A stretch of 64,000 bases of DNA from Symbiodinium natans (taxonomy: Eukaryota; Sar; Dinophyceae; Suessiales; Symbiodiniaceae), in contig CAJNDS010002268.1 in the NCBI GenBank assembly GCA_905221605.1, forward strand, positions 567,232 to 631,231, read 5' to 3'. The number at the start of each line of letters is the position of its first letter. Within the stretch, counting starts at the first letter, position 1. Below the pieces are notes generated by a model. It saw only the letters and a program-made list of their open reading frames with translations, had not been told where the DNA came from and made no database searches. Positions 44,481 through 54,597 of this stretch are shown here, in pieces. The position numbers were made by a program, and so were the translations under genes.

Positions 44481-46240
44481 CATCTCCCTCGGAAATACAG
44501 CAGCAGTGGCAGCCATGCACCTGGGTCGAGATACCGCGTGATACCGCTCATGTGGTCGTTGAGGGTAAAGAAAATTCAGGTGCACCCCATCTGCACCACC
44601 TTGATTATTCGGGTGCACCAGCTTGGCCTTCAGATCAAGTCCAAGTTCCGAGTCATCTTCACAACAGTTGCTCCGCGTGGGCCATCCGTGTCTGCTTTGC
44701 TTGAGGTACGTGGCGATGAATGGGAGCACGGAGATATTCCCACGCGTTTCTGCAACTTGGGAAAAAATCTAGAGCTTTGCGATCCTTGTTGTTTTGCTTT
44801 CTTTTTTCTGTGAGACCTGATGCATATGAGGGTTTCAGGGGGGCCCCTCCCAGCGGTCCCTCCCTCTGGAACGACCCCCTGCCCCCACCCCCACGCCCGG
44901 CCCAAGGTCCGATTCGCTTTGTCTGTCCTTTTCGGTTCGCACTCGCAAGACTCACAAGCAGGCCCAGATCCAACAAGGTGCATTTGCCAACCATCGTTCC
45001 CGGTGTCTAGCTGTCTTTGCCATTGTTCAAATTTGGGTTTGGGGTTTGAGCTGGATTAGCGTTGGACAACCTGCGGCCCTGTTCATTTACGTTGCTCTCG
45101 TTCCGACTCAGCCAAGTCGCTGCAAAAGTTCATGAACATTAGGTTCGGTGTCGCTGAGGCAGATGGATGCCTTCCAGTCATCCTCAAGCAGGAACTACAG
45201 CGGTACAGCGCTCGACTGTTGCGATTTCGATCTGCAGGGTATAGTTGGTTGACGGTTGAGTATGAACCCTAAACCCTAGGCCCTAGTTTTGCTTGACCAA
45301 GGCTTGGCTTCACAGTGACCGGTGAGTAGGCTGTGGCCAGCTGCTGTCGTTGCTAGAGCGTGGGGGTTTAGGACAGATCTGAGCAGGGGTCAAAATTCCC
45401 ATCTCATCGCTTATGAGTGGGTGGTTGTTGAGCATGATGTCTAGCATAGTGTAAACCATGTAAAACGACACGGTGCGCTCAAGAAACGATAGATACCCTG
45501 AGTATGGAGTCTTGCCACTGTGAAACGATACAGTACACGCTAATTCCCGGACATAGCAGGCATGAGCAATTTTGACGCCAGCTCATTTCATGCTGTAAAT
45601 AATACTTCCAACGCGGTCTAGGACTGCGAGGATGGACACAAAGGAGGTTTGAATCATTTCCACATCCATCCTTTCCCGCTTGGCCTGCGACCGCGCAGCC
45701 GACGCATGGCCTGTGCAAGTGCCAGGCGTTGAATTCGTTTCTGAAGTGGGTGGCATAGTTCCGCTCAGCACGTTGAACAAGCAGTGTCGGAAGAAGCTCA
45801 TATACAACCTTGTGGCAAGCTTGTCGGTTCGCTGCTTGTGGCTGAGAAGTGGGTTAGCTATTGACCTGGGCTTGGGCCAAAAAGCAGGCGTCATGAGGCA
45901 CGCTTGAACTTAGAACTCCGTGTTGAATGTGTTGGGTGTTGGACTTGTTGTTCAGATCGATCATGCGCGCTCGCAGCCATGTTTCTGTTGAGAGCAATTG
46001 CACTATGTAGACACCATGTAGTCCAGCCTGCCAGCCTGTGTTTAGTGGCACTTGTTGTTACAGGAAGAGAAGCAAACAAGCATGGGGTGACCGAAAAGAG
46101 CTCTTAGGTGGCTCTGCGGACGCCGTCATGTCTGAAGGCCGGCACCTGCAGCTGGTTTCGCCTTGTGAGTTTCAGTGAAGATGATTGCTCACTGACTCAC
46201 TGCATTTTGCTGCTACACTGTTTGTTTTCCGTTTGAGGAG
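44481..46240. other. No gene recognised; telomere-type remnant at 45268-45285
   Basis: GAACCCTAAACCCTAGGCCC (45267-45286) is a short CCCTAAA-like run. ORFs such as 45680-45907 and its minus-strand counterpart are unsupported. Confidence 0.35.
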
Positions 46241-46241
46241 G

Positions 46242-46280
46242 GCGTCTCTCTCTCTCTCTTTCTCTCTGTGATTGTTTTTT

Positions 46281-46315
<35 letters not shown>

Positions 46316-46495
46316 GCTCCCACTCACTTCACGCTCACTCCACTCACTCCTCATTCACTCATTCAATCAGTCACTCACTCAGTAGCTCCGCTCACTCCAC
46401 TCACTTCATCCGCTCACTCCCCTCACGCCACTCACTCACTGATTCACTCACTGACTCACGCTGACTCAGTCACGCACTCAAGAGCTACCTAGCTT
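46242..46495 (+). repeat. CT microsatellite grading into (CACTCACT)n-like repeats
   Basis: CTCTCT runs at 46248-46315 are followed by about 170 bp of CACTCACTC, TCATTCACTC and CCGCTCACTCC variants. Confidence 0.85.
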
Positions 46496-46599
46496 GGATT
46501 GCTCCAGCTGCTGAGACACAAACAGCTGTTGTGCAAGGCTGTTTTGACGCCTTCGAGCAGGCTGTAGCCCCAGCCGCTTGTCATCTTTGAACTTCACCT

Positions 46600-46953
46600 T
46601 ATGCGACAAGAGATGCTGCCGAGGTCATCAAGAAAGTGTTTCCTTGGCTGAGGAAGGCCGGTTCCACTACTCAACATGCTAGAACTAGCCTTTACTGAGT
46701 GGCGAGCAGAGTCATTCTTCTGGTTTAATGTTTGTTGCTTTGTTCTGTTGCTACTTACAAAGTTCCTTCACTCAGAAATGACACAGTCTGTGCTTTGGAG
46801 TCTTACATCTCAAAGCAAGACCCAAAGCCCGCGAAATCCATGAGGCGGGCCTTCGAGCTTCGTTTGAGCCGCGCCCGCCCTTCTGCTGCATATCATTTTG
46901 TCGGGATTCGTGGAGACGACAAGATTCGACCTGTGTGCAGAGAGAATGACTGA
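46600..46953 (+). CDS. Weak candidate exons
   Basis: DAAEVIKKVFPWLRKAGSTT is read from about 46609 to a stop near 46697. In another frame SKQDPKPAKSMRRAFELRLS ... SAAYHFVGIRGDDKIRPV runs from about 46800 to 46953. Both read like protein but no acceptors or donors were identified. They could be retroelement or gene fragments. Confidence 0.25.
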
Positions 46954-47056
46954 CCTCACGAGGCCTGTCCCCTTCACGCCTGAGTGCCCAACAGCAGACG
47001 AAGGCCAGTTGCTTAGTTTGGCCCAGGATACGATGAGGACCCCAATCGAAATCGCA

Positions 47057-47075
47057 TGGGGGGGGGGGGGGGGGC
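47057..47075. repeat. Poly-G tract
   Basis: G18-19 followed by CGGCGC. Confidence 0.9.
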
Positions 47076-47202
47076 GGCGCATTATTTGTTGTCATTGCTT
47101 GGATACTCCACCCTTCCTATTGTCAGAACCGAACCCCCCAAAAAAGGGTATTGGGAGGTTGCACTCTGCTCTCCCATTTTAAGTCCTTATTGAAACTCAA
47201 AC

Positions 47203-47290
47203 CCCCCCCCCCCCACTCCGGAGGCACTCATTTCCGCCGACGGCCAGCCCCAGAAATGGGTGGCGGGGTACTCTACTCACCCTCTCTCAG

Positions 47291-47328
<38 letters not shown>

Positions 47329-47335
47329 TCTTTCT
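47203..47335 (+). repeat. Poly-C and CT-rich tracts
   Basis: C14 at 47204-47217 and a CTCTCT microsatellite at 47282-47330, with about 60 bp of ordinary sequence between them. Confidence 0.85.
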
Positions 47336-47622
47336 TATACTGCTTATGAAGACCCAAGCCCAGCCCCTCCTCAGGCACCTATCTGACAGACGGCTACACA
47401 CAGCTAAAGAACAAACAATATCAGGGAAAGAGCTTGTTGTAGCCTGGAAATGCTCGAAAATAGGTGCCTGGCTAGGGTTGAATAGAGCTGCCCACCCAGT
47501 TTCCTGGGGCGAGATCAGAAGCAGCTGCAAGAGTTCTTAGGAACTGCCAACTGCAGGACATGCCCAGGCGGGTCTACGCAGACCTACGCCCTGCAGGGAA
47601 TATGCTTTCCAAGCATCACGGT
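47336..47622. other. No gene recognised
   Basis: A short frame after the CT tract continues to 47540 but shows no motif. Confidence 0.3.
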
Positions 47623-47690
47623 TATATATATATATATATATATATATGCTCACCCCCCCCCCCCCTCGACAGATGCCGGAAGCAAAAAAA
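47623..47690 (+). repeat. (TA)n-TGCTCAC-(C)n-TCGACAGA module, forward copy
   Basis: TATATA x12, then TGCTCAC, C14, TCGACAGATGCCGGAA. The end closely matches the reverse complement of 49985-50040. Confidence 0.85.
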
Positions 47691-47859
47691 GGGCTGAGGG
47701 CGCGACGGACAGCATAGCTGCACACAGTAGCCAGACACGTTAACACACAATAGAGCATATTTTTTTCGATTAGTACGGTTTTGTGTTCGCAATGAAAGAT
47801 GCAGACAGATGTGAGAAGGACGCATGCTGTAAGGACCTGAACAATTTGCTCGACATCGT

Positions 47860-49065
47860 GGATTGCTATTAATTTTTAATAAGATTGCTCTTAGTTTTAC
47901 TTGGGTTCCTATTAAATTTGTTAGGATTCATAGGCTTCGTATGAGTTCAATAGGAATCCTATTTAAATCAATAGGAACCCCATTAAAATGAATGAGAACC
48001 CTATTGAAATTAAGACGAGTCTTTTTTGAAAACTTAGTAAGAATCCTAGTACAATTATAAGAACCTGGTTGAAATACGTACAAGCTCCTATTAAAATTTC
48101 TTGGCGTCCTAAATTCAGAAAAACCATAGGAAGGCCATTCAAATGAATAGGAACCCTTTTGAATTCATAGGAATGCTCTTAAAATTAATAGGAACCCTGC
48201 AAAAGAATCTATGAATTCTTTTTAAGAGTAACAGGAATCCGTTTAACATGAAGATTAATCCTATTAAAGGATTAAGAGGAGCCAATAAAATTCTATAACA
48301 AAAGTAATGTGGACCCTTCAAAACTTAAAACAATAAGAATCGTACTGTTAGAATTATAATCAACCCTATTAAAACATTTAATGAATAGGATTGCTAATAA
48401 CACAAATAAGAGTTACAATAACATTACTTCGAGTCCAATTGAAATGAATAGGGAACAGGATTTAAAAACATAATCGGAGCACTGTGGAATCTAGTAGGAA
48501 TCCTATGAACATTATTAGGAATCCTGTCAACATGAATGAGAAACCCTGTTAAAATGAATACGAAGCCTATTCCAATTAATCAGAAGCCTTTTTAAATGCA
48601 TAGGAAGATTGTTAAAGCAAAAGGAACCCAATTAGAAATTGTAAGACATCTTATGAAAATGAATAAGAAGCTTATTGAAATTCATAGGAATATGCAAAAA
48701 ATTTGTTATGAAGCTTATTAAAATTCTAAGACTTTTATTAAAACTAACTAGGAAGAAGAATGCTATTACAATTACTCAGAATCGTATTCCAATTATTTGG
48801 CATCTGATTAAAATGAATAGGAATCAATATTAAACCCAATAAAGTCCTTTAATAGGCATCCTTTAAAATCTAATACGAACCCCATTAAACAAATACAGGA
48901 ATCCCATTGAAGATCACTTAGAATGCTAGTAAAATGATTAGGAGGCTTATTCATTAAATAAGGACTCCCATTTTACAGTGAACAGGAGTATTATTAAATT
49001 TAATAGGCAGCCTAAAACATAATAAGGAATCATATAAGAACCCCTGAAAAACTCTTATAAAAAAC
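47860..49065. repeat. 1.2-kb AT-rich block of degenerate ATAGGAATCCTATTAAAAT repeats
   Basis: AATAGGAA, ATCCTATT and CCTATTAAAATGAATAGG recur every 25-35 bp in both orientations. Base composition drops to roughly 30 % GC against about 50-55 % around it, with an abrupt start near 47860 and an end at about 49065. No reading frame. Confidence 0.85.
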
Positions 49066-49084
49066 CCAGTTTCTAAAAATCCCA

Positions 49085-49955
49085 AAATCCAAACATCCAA
49101 ACATTCACCCCAAAGGTTTGGACTTTTGGAAACTCAAGCGGGAGCCTCAAAATCCAGAAATCGAGCAAATTCCTCGAGTTTCCAAAATTCCAAAAATCCA
49201 AAAACATCCACCCCAAGGTTTGGAGTTTTGGAAACTCGAGGAATTTGCTCGGTTTTTGGATTTTGAGGCTCCCGCTCGAGTTTCCAAAAATCCGAAACTT
49301 GGGTTGGAGTTTTTGGATTTTTTTTTGGAAACTCGAGGAGTTTCCTCAAAAACCAAAAATCGAGCAAATTCCTCGAGTTTCCAAAATTCCAAAAATCCAA
49401 AAACATCCACCCCAAGGTTTGGAATTTTGGAAACTCGAGGAATTTGCTCGATTTTTTGGTTTTGAGGCTCCCGCTCGAGTTTCCAAAAATCCGAAACTTG
49501 GGTTGGAGTTTTTGGAATTTTGGAATTTTGGAAACTCGAGGAATTTCCTCAAAATCCAAAATCGAGCAAATTCCTCGAGTTTCCAAAATTCCAAAAACCC
49601 AAAAAGATCCACCCCAAGGTTGGGAATTTTGGAAACTCGAGGAATTTGCTAGATTTTTTGAATTTTGAGGCTCCCGCTCGAGTTTCCAAACATCCAAACC
49701 TTGGGGTGGATTTTTTTGGATTTTTGGAATTTTGGAAACTCGAGGAATTTGCTCGGTTTTTGGATTTTGAGGCTCCCGCTCGAGTTTCCAAAAATCCAAA
49801 CCTTGGGGTGGGTTTTTTTGGAATTTTGGAAACTCGAGGAATTTGCTCGGTTTTAGGATTTTGAGGCTCCCGCTCGAGTTTCCAAAAAGCGGAACCCTGG
49901 GTTGGATTTTTTGGATTTTTGGATTTTTGGAAACTCGAGGAATTTTGGAGTGGTG
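49085..49955. repeat. Array of alternating inverted ~100/200-bp units
   Basis: GGAAACTCGAGGAATTTGCT (forward) is seen near 49229, 49429, 49630, 49733 and 49827. Its reverse complement is near 49161, 49360 and 49562. In the first part, forward and reverse copies alternate with a ~200-bp higher-order period; after 49620 only forward copies follow, ~97 bp apart. Spacers share CTCCCGCTCGAGTTTCC and CCTTGGGGTGGA. Frames across it are repeat artefacts. Confidence 0.9.
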
Positions 49956-50075
49956 CCCCCCCCCCCCCCCTTCCTGAACAGACCGGAAATATATTTCCGG
50001 GGTCTGTCGAGGGGGGGGGGGTGACCATATATATATATAACTATTTATTTACTTATACATGTATATATATATATG
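49956..50075 (-). repeat. (TA)n/C-tract module, inverted copy, with palindrome
   Basis: Poly-C, then CAGACCGGAAATATATTTCC + GGGGTCTG (49980-50007, a near-perfect palindrome), TCGAGGGGGGGGGGTGACCA and TATATA. Reverse-complemented this gives TGGTCACC(C)nTCGACAGACCCCGGAA, matching 47640-47685. Confidence 0.85.
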
Positions 50076-50436
50076 CTCTTGCAAAAAGAAAAAGCGCTGC
50101 TAATTTGGGGGGTGGGGGTGGATCAGACCACTCTGCCAGAAAAGAATCTCAGGCATGAGATACCCTGAGGAGCTCATTTCCAGCCCCAGGTATGAACCAT
50201 GGGCGGTATAGCATACATGATGCATGGCAGACACCGCAGATTTCAAACACCTTTGAGGAAGGGTGCGTGGGCGCAGTGCGACGTCGTAGCCATCCGTGTT
50301 CCCCATGCAGGCACAGACGGCACAGAACCAATCAAAACCATGGTGCCTGGGGAGAACGCCCCAATACGTGAAACAACGTATGTAGCAGAACCTCCCAGTA
50401 GCCCCGGGCTTGGCGCGTAGGTCCGCAAAGTATTGG
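50076..50436. other. No gene recognised
   Basis: Frames are open on both strands (plus 50199-50420; minus 50100-50804, partly through the CTCCCC repeat). No motif or splice context supports either. Confidence 0.3.
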
Positions 50437-50572
50437 TTCTGCCCCTCTCCTCCCCCTCTCCTCCCCCTCTCCTCCCCCTCTCCCCCCCCTCTCCCCCCCT
50501 CTCCTCCCCCTCTCCCCCCCCCTCCCCCCTCCCCCCCCTGCCCCCTCTCTCTCCCTCCCTCCACCCTCTTAG
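50437..50572. repeat. (CTCCTCCCC)n / C-rich repeat
   Basis: CCCCTCTCCT 10-bp units grade into CCCCCTCTCC and poly-C runs. Confidence 0.9.
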
Positions 50573-50599
50573 GGTATGCCAGCATTTCGTGTGCCGCTT

Positions 50600-51050
50600 G
50601 CCTATGCTTCAGGCACTGATGCAGCGCTGCGGCTCGGACTGCAGGTTTGAAACGTAGATCTTGGGCTGGCGCGAGGCTGGCATGAGTTGAAAGTTGAGAT
50701 TCGCGGACCCAGGCCTTTCGATGGACACGATGTTTCCGTGCTCCATGACCGTGGTGACAGCGAGCAGGAGGCAGAGGCCAGCCGACGTGCGAGAATATCT
50801 CCACACAGCGTCATCCATTGAGTTTTGGCAGTTGTGGAGCCCACCATACGACGATGCTGAGCCATGGATGTGCGGTCTTTTCCTCCAGCCGCTTGACAGT
50901 TTCATGCAGAGTCGGTGTGTGCACTTTGCATGCGTGTTGCACTCTGCCTGCGTTCGCCCAGGATGCCTTTCTTTTGCGAAACCCCGAGAGCTGGCTCTGC
51001 GCACGAGGAGCAAACGGTGCTTGCTGGGTATGTTTCATGAACCTAATTGA
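50600..51050 (-). other. 134-codon minus frame, possible retroelement relic
   Basis: The minus frame 51013-50609 reads LCLLLAVTTVMEHGNIVSIE then RPGSANLNFQLM. A Leu-rich helix followed by (I/V)-E-R/N-P and a hydrophobic strand recalls a segment seen in dinoflagellate retroelement polyproteins, but this is weak and could be chance. Confidence 0.2.
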
Positions 51051-51130
51051 TTGACGTTTCGGTTCGTTTCGTGCACTGTATCGGTTTTCTGTTTCGGTTT
51101 TCGGTTCGGTTCCCATTCTGTTATTTTACC
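51051..51130. repeat. TTTCGGTT/CGGTTCGGTT degenerate repeats
   Basis: TTCGGTTCGTTTCG, ATCGGTTTTC, TTTCGGTTTTCGGTTCGGTT and TTTGCGGTTTTTC. The same word family reappears at 51541-51660. Confidence 0.7.
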
Positions 51131-51330
51131 GTTTTGCGGTTTTTCTTTGCGGCTCCCGGCGGGATGGCGAGCTGCAACAATAATTCAACCATCGGTTGAA
51201 AAAAACAGTGGATTACACTACCAGTCTTCGGTCGTCTCTCAAGCCGAGCTCCAAAACGGCTGAAAAATAGGGTTTTCGATTATCTAGCGTTTTGGGGATA
51301 ATAGATATATAACCAAACTATAAATGATAT

Positions 51331-51496
51331 ATGTCTCTTTCTCTGTCTCTTTCTCTTTATCTTTCTCTTTCTCTTTCTCTCTGTCTCTCTCTTCTCTCTC
51401 TTTTTCTTTCTCTTTCTCTCTCTCTCTCGCTCTCTTCTCTCTCTTTTTCTCCTCTCTCTCTCTCTCTTTTCTCTCTCTCTCTCTCTTTCATCTCTC

Positions 51497-51545
<49 letters not shown>
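51331..51545. repeat. CT/CTTT-rich microsatellite
   Basis: TCTCTTTCTCT grades into pure (TC)n. It is flanked on both sides by CGGTT-rich sequence, which sets it apart from the intronic CT tracts. Confidence 0.9.
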
Positions 51546-51547
<2 letters not shown>

Positions 51548-51660
51548 TTCGGTTATGTACGGTTCCAGGGCGGTTCGGTTTTGAGCTGCTTAGGTTCACA
51601 GACGGTTTAATATACGGTTCGGTTTGTCAGTTCTCGGGTCGGTTTATAGTCTTCTGGTCT
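51541..51660. repeat. CGGTT-rich degenerate repeats, second block
   Basis: TCCGTTTCGGTTATGTACGG, GCGGTTCGGTTTTG, ACGGTTTAATATACGGTTCG and CGGGTCGGTTTATAG mirror the block at 51051. Confidence 0.7.
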
Positions 51661-52090
51661 TTTTAAGCAGGAGTGCGCGCCCTCAAAGCATGCGGCTGTT
51701 GTCGTGCAGAGCCCACTGCACTTTGGCTGGCTCATACAGTTGTCAGTGCTGGCCTGCTGTAAACTTGCTTCAGTTTGAAGCGGCTGCAATAGGAATACCA
51801 CTGGATCTGCGCGGTAGTCTTGCTCAGTGCTTTAGGGCTAGGGGTCTGCTTGAAAACCAAGGTTGGCGATGCTTATATCGCAGTGCCTTCCAGCTGCTCA
51901 GGTTTATGTTTATCAAGCATGCCAAGTGCGGTACAGCAGCTGGACGGGACTGCTGGCTGGATCGATGTTTGGCAAGTACATCCATGTGCCTTAAGTCCAG
52001 GTGCAAGACTTTCTCGCTGTGCGATCAATATGCTCTGTGCTGTCCCAGACACGTGTTACTTGGCAGCCACATTGCGCGCCTTTCATCTCT

Positions 52091-52441
52091 GTGAGATTTG
52101 CAAGATTGGAATTGGAGGCTTTTCGGGAGTTGCTCAAGGTCCCAGTTCCAGCTGAGATGATGCAGTGGGCTCGCTACGGCCGCTACGGGCCCATGTCCGC
52201 TGAGCAGCTTGAGAAGATGTTCGGTCCTCGCAGTGAGAGAGCGAGGGCTGGATACCCGAGATTTATCAAATACTATGGACTGGACTGTAAGCCCCACCGT
52301 CGCAAGCTTCCGTTTCGCGACGACAGTTTCAAGTCCACGCGCGAGTGCTGGCCGCCAAGAATGAGAAGCATCCAAAGTTTCTTCAACTTCGAGTGTTGTA
52401 CCATTCCAACCACCGGCTGCGATGACTTCATCGTCGCTTGA
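52091..52441 (+). CDS. Coding-like open frame, unknown protein
   Basis: The frame reads VRFARLELEAFRELLKVPVP, then AEMMQWARYGRYGPMSAEQL and EKMFGPRSERARAGYPRFIK; it stays open to the TGA at 52439. The first ~75 residues have strongly protein-like composition, while the last ~35 are less convincing, suggesting an exon that ends earlier (around 52300). No acceptor with a good tract was found; GAGATTTGCAAG (52103) is one candidate. It lies alone in a gene-poor stretch, so it may be an orphan exon or retroelement piece. Confidence 0.35.
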   Translation: MRFARLELEAFRELLKVPVPAEMMQWARYGRYGPMSAEQLEKMFGPRSERARAGYPRFIKYYGLDCKPHRRKLPFRDDSFKSTRECWPPRMRSIQSFFNFECCTIPTTGCDDFIVA

Positions 52442-53340
<899 letters not shown>

Positions 53341-53995
53341 TGAACTGGTCTTCCGTGCTGCACACACGGTGGGGGACATTGCCGGTAAGGCTTATTGAAG
53401 AAAATTCAATAAACATGAAGAATAAGAAATGATGACAATGGAAATAGCAATCTCTACAATAACCAAAACAATCATAGTGGCGATAGAGTGTTCTGTTGAC
53501 TTGCATGTTTTCGTGAGGCCCTCATAGCCCCCCCTCCCCCCCCCCCGCTGTTGAACCTCATGCCCTCAATCCTGAACCCCAAGACCCTGCATCCTCATGA
53601 ACCCTGAGCTTTGAGTCTTGTGGCCTGGAGGCTGCTCCTGTTTGCGGCCGTGGAGTCCGTACTTTCACTTCTACAGAATGTTGGGCCAGTGATCAAAAAA
53701 GCCTAAACCGAAACGTTGAAACAAACACCCTCATTCACCAGCATTAACTTGGCTGGCGGTAGTCGCCGTGGAAGAAATGCTTTGACGGTGGCAATATCAT
53801 GCATTTTCTCGAGGGCGATGTTTGCAGGTTCATGACATTGAGATTCATGATTCGTGCCACTTCTACCCAGCCGGTCCGATGCTAGCAACTGCCTGGCGGG
53901 GTGGAGTGAGGTGGCTGGCGGTAGGATTGCCCGGCAGCAGATAACACAGAGAATTAGTTTCTCATAAGTTCCTCTCTCATGTCTTCCTCATTAAA
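53341..53995. other. No gene recognised; CCTGAACCC-like words
   Basis: GTTGAACCTCATGCCCTCAA, CCTGAACCCCAAGACCC and ATGAACCCTGAGC (53550-53610) are imperfect repeats. An A-rich patch lies at 53398-53470. Confidence 0.35.
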
Positions 53996-54235
53996 TATAG
54001 AGGAAAACTATGACGATATAGACAAAAAAAGAGAGAAATAGAGGCTTTCGTCATAAAATATAGAGAAATAGAGGTTTTCGCATTAACGTATAAAAAAAAC
54101 TAGAGGTTTTCATAGTGAATGAAGAGAAAATAGAGGTTCTATATTGAAATATAGAGAAGAAAGAGGTTTTCCTATTTAAATATAGAGAAAATAGAGGTTT
54201 TCATAGTAAATATAGAGAAAACAGCAAAAACGCTC
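53996..54235. repeat. ~30-bp AT-rich repeat (TATAGAGAAATAGAGGTTTTC)
   Basis: About seven imperfect copies of ATATAGAGAAAATAGAGGTT + TTCATAGTAA. Confidence 0.85.
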
Positions 54236-54405
54236 CGCACCCGCAGCAAAAAAAAAGAACGCGCCCCCACGGCACCCGCAATAGAAGAAAAAAAAGCGCC
54301 CCCGCACCCGCAGCAAAAAAGAAAACGCGCCCCCGCACCCGCAGCAAAGAAAAACGCCCCGCACCCGCAACAAAAAAACACCCGCAGCAAAAAACAAAAC
54401 GCTCT
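54236..54405. repeat. ~25-30 bp repeat (CGCCCCCGCACCCGCAGCAA)
   Basis: Five or six units of GCACCCGCAGCAAAAAA with variable CGC/CCC spacers, directly after the AT-rich repeat. Confidence 0.85.
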
Positions 54406-54427
54406 TACCGGCATTTTCGATGCCTTT

Positions 54428-54597
54428 CGCAGTTCAGGAGACAAAAACTGGCTTCAGAAGGCTCAAATTGGCTTAAATGGGCTTCAGAAGGCCCAAATTG
54501 GCTTCAGAAGGCCCACATCATTGGCAGAAGGCACAAATTGGTTTCATACGGCTTAAAAATTGGCTTCAAAAGGCCCAAATTGGCTTCAAAAAACGCT
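54428..54597. repeat. 20-bp repeat (GGCTTCAGAAGGCCCAAATT)
   Basis: Seven or eight imperfect copies. The core CTTCAGAAG is shared with the repeat at 41640. Confidence 0.85.
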
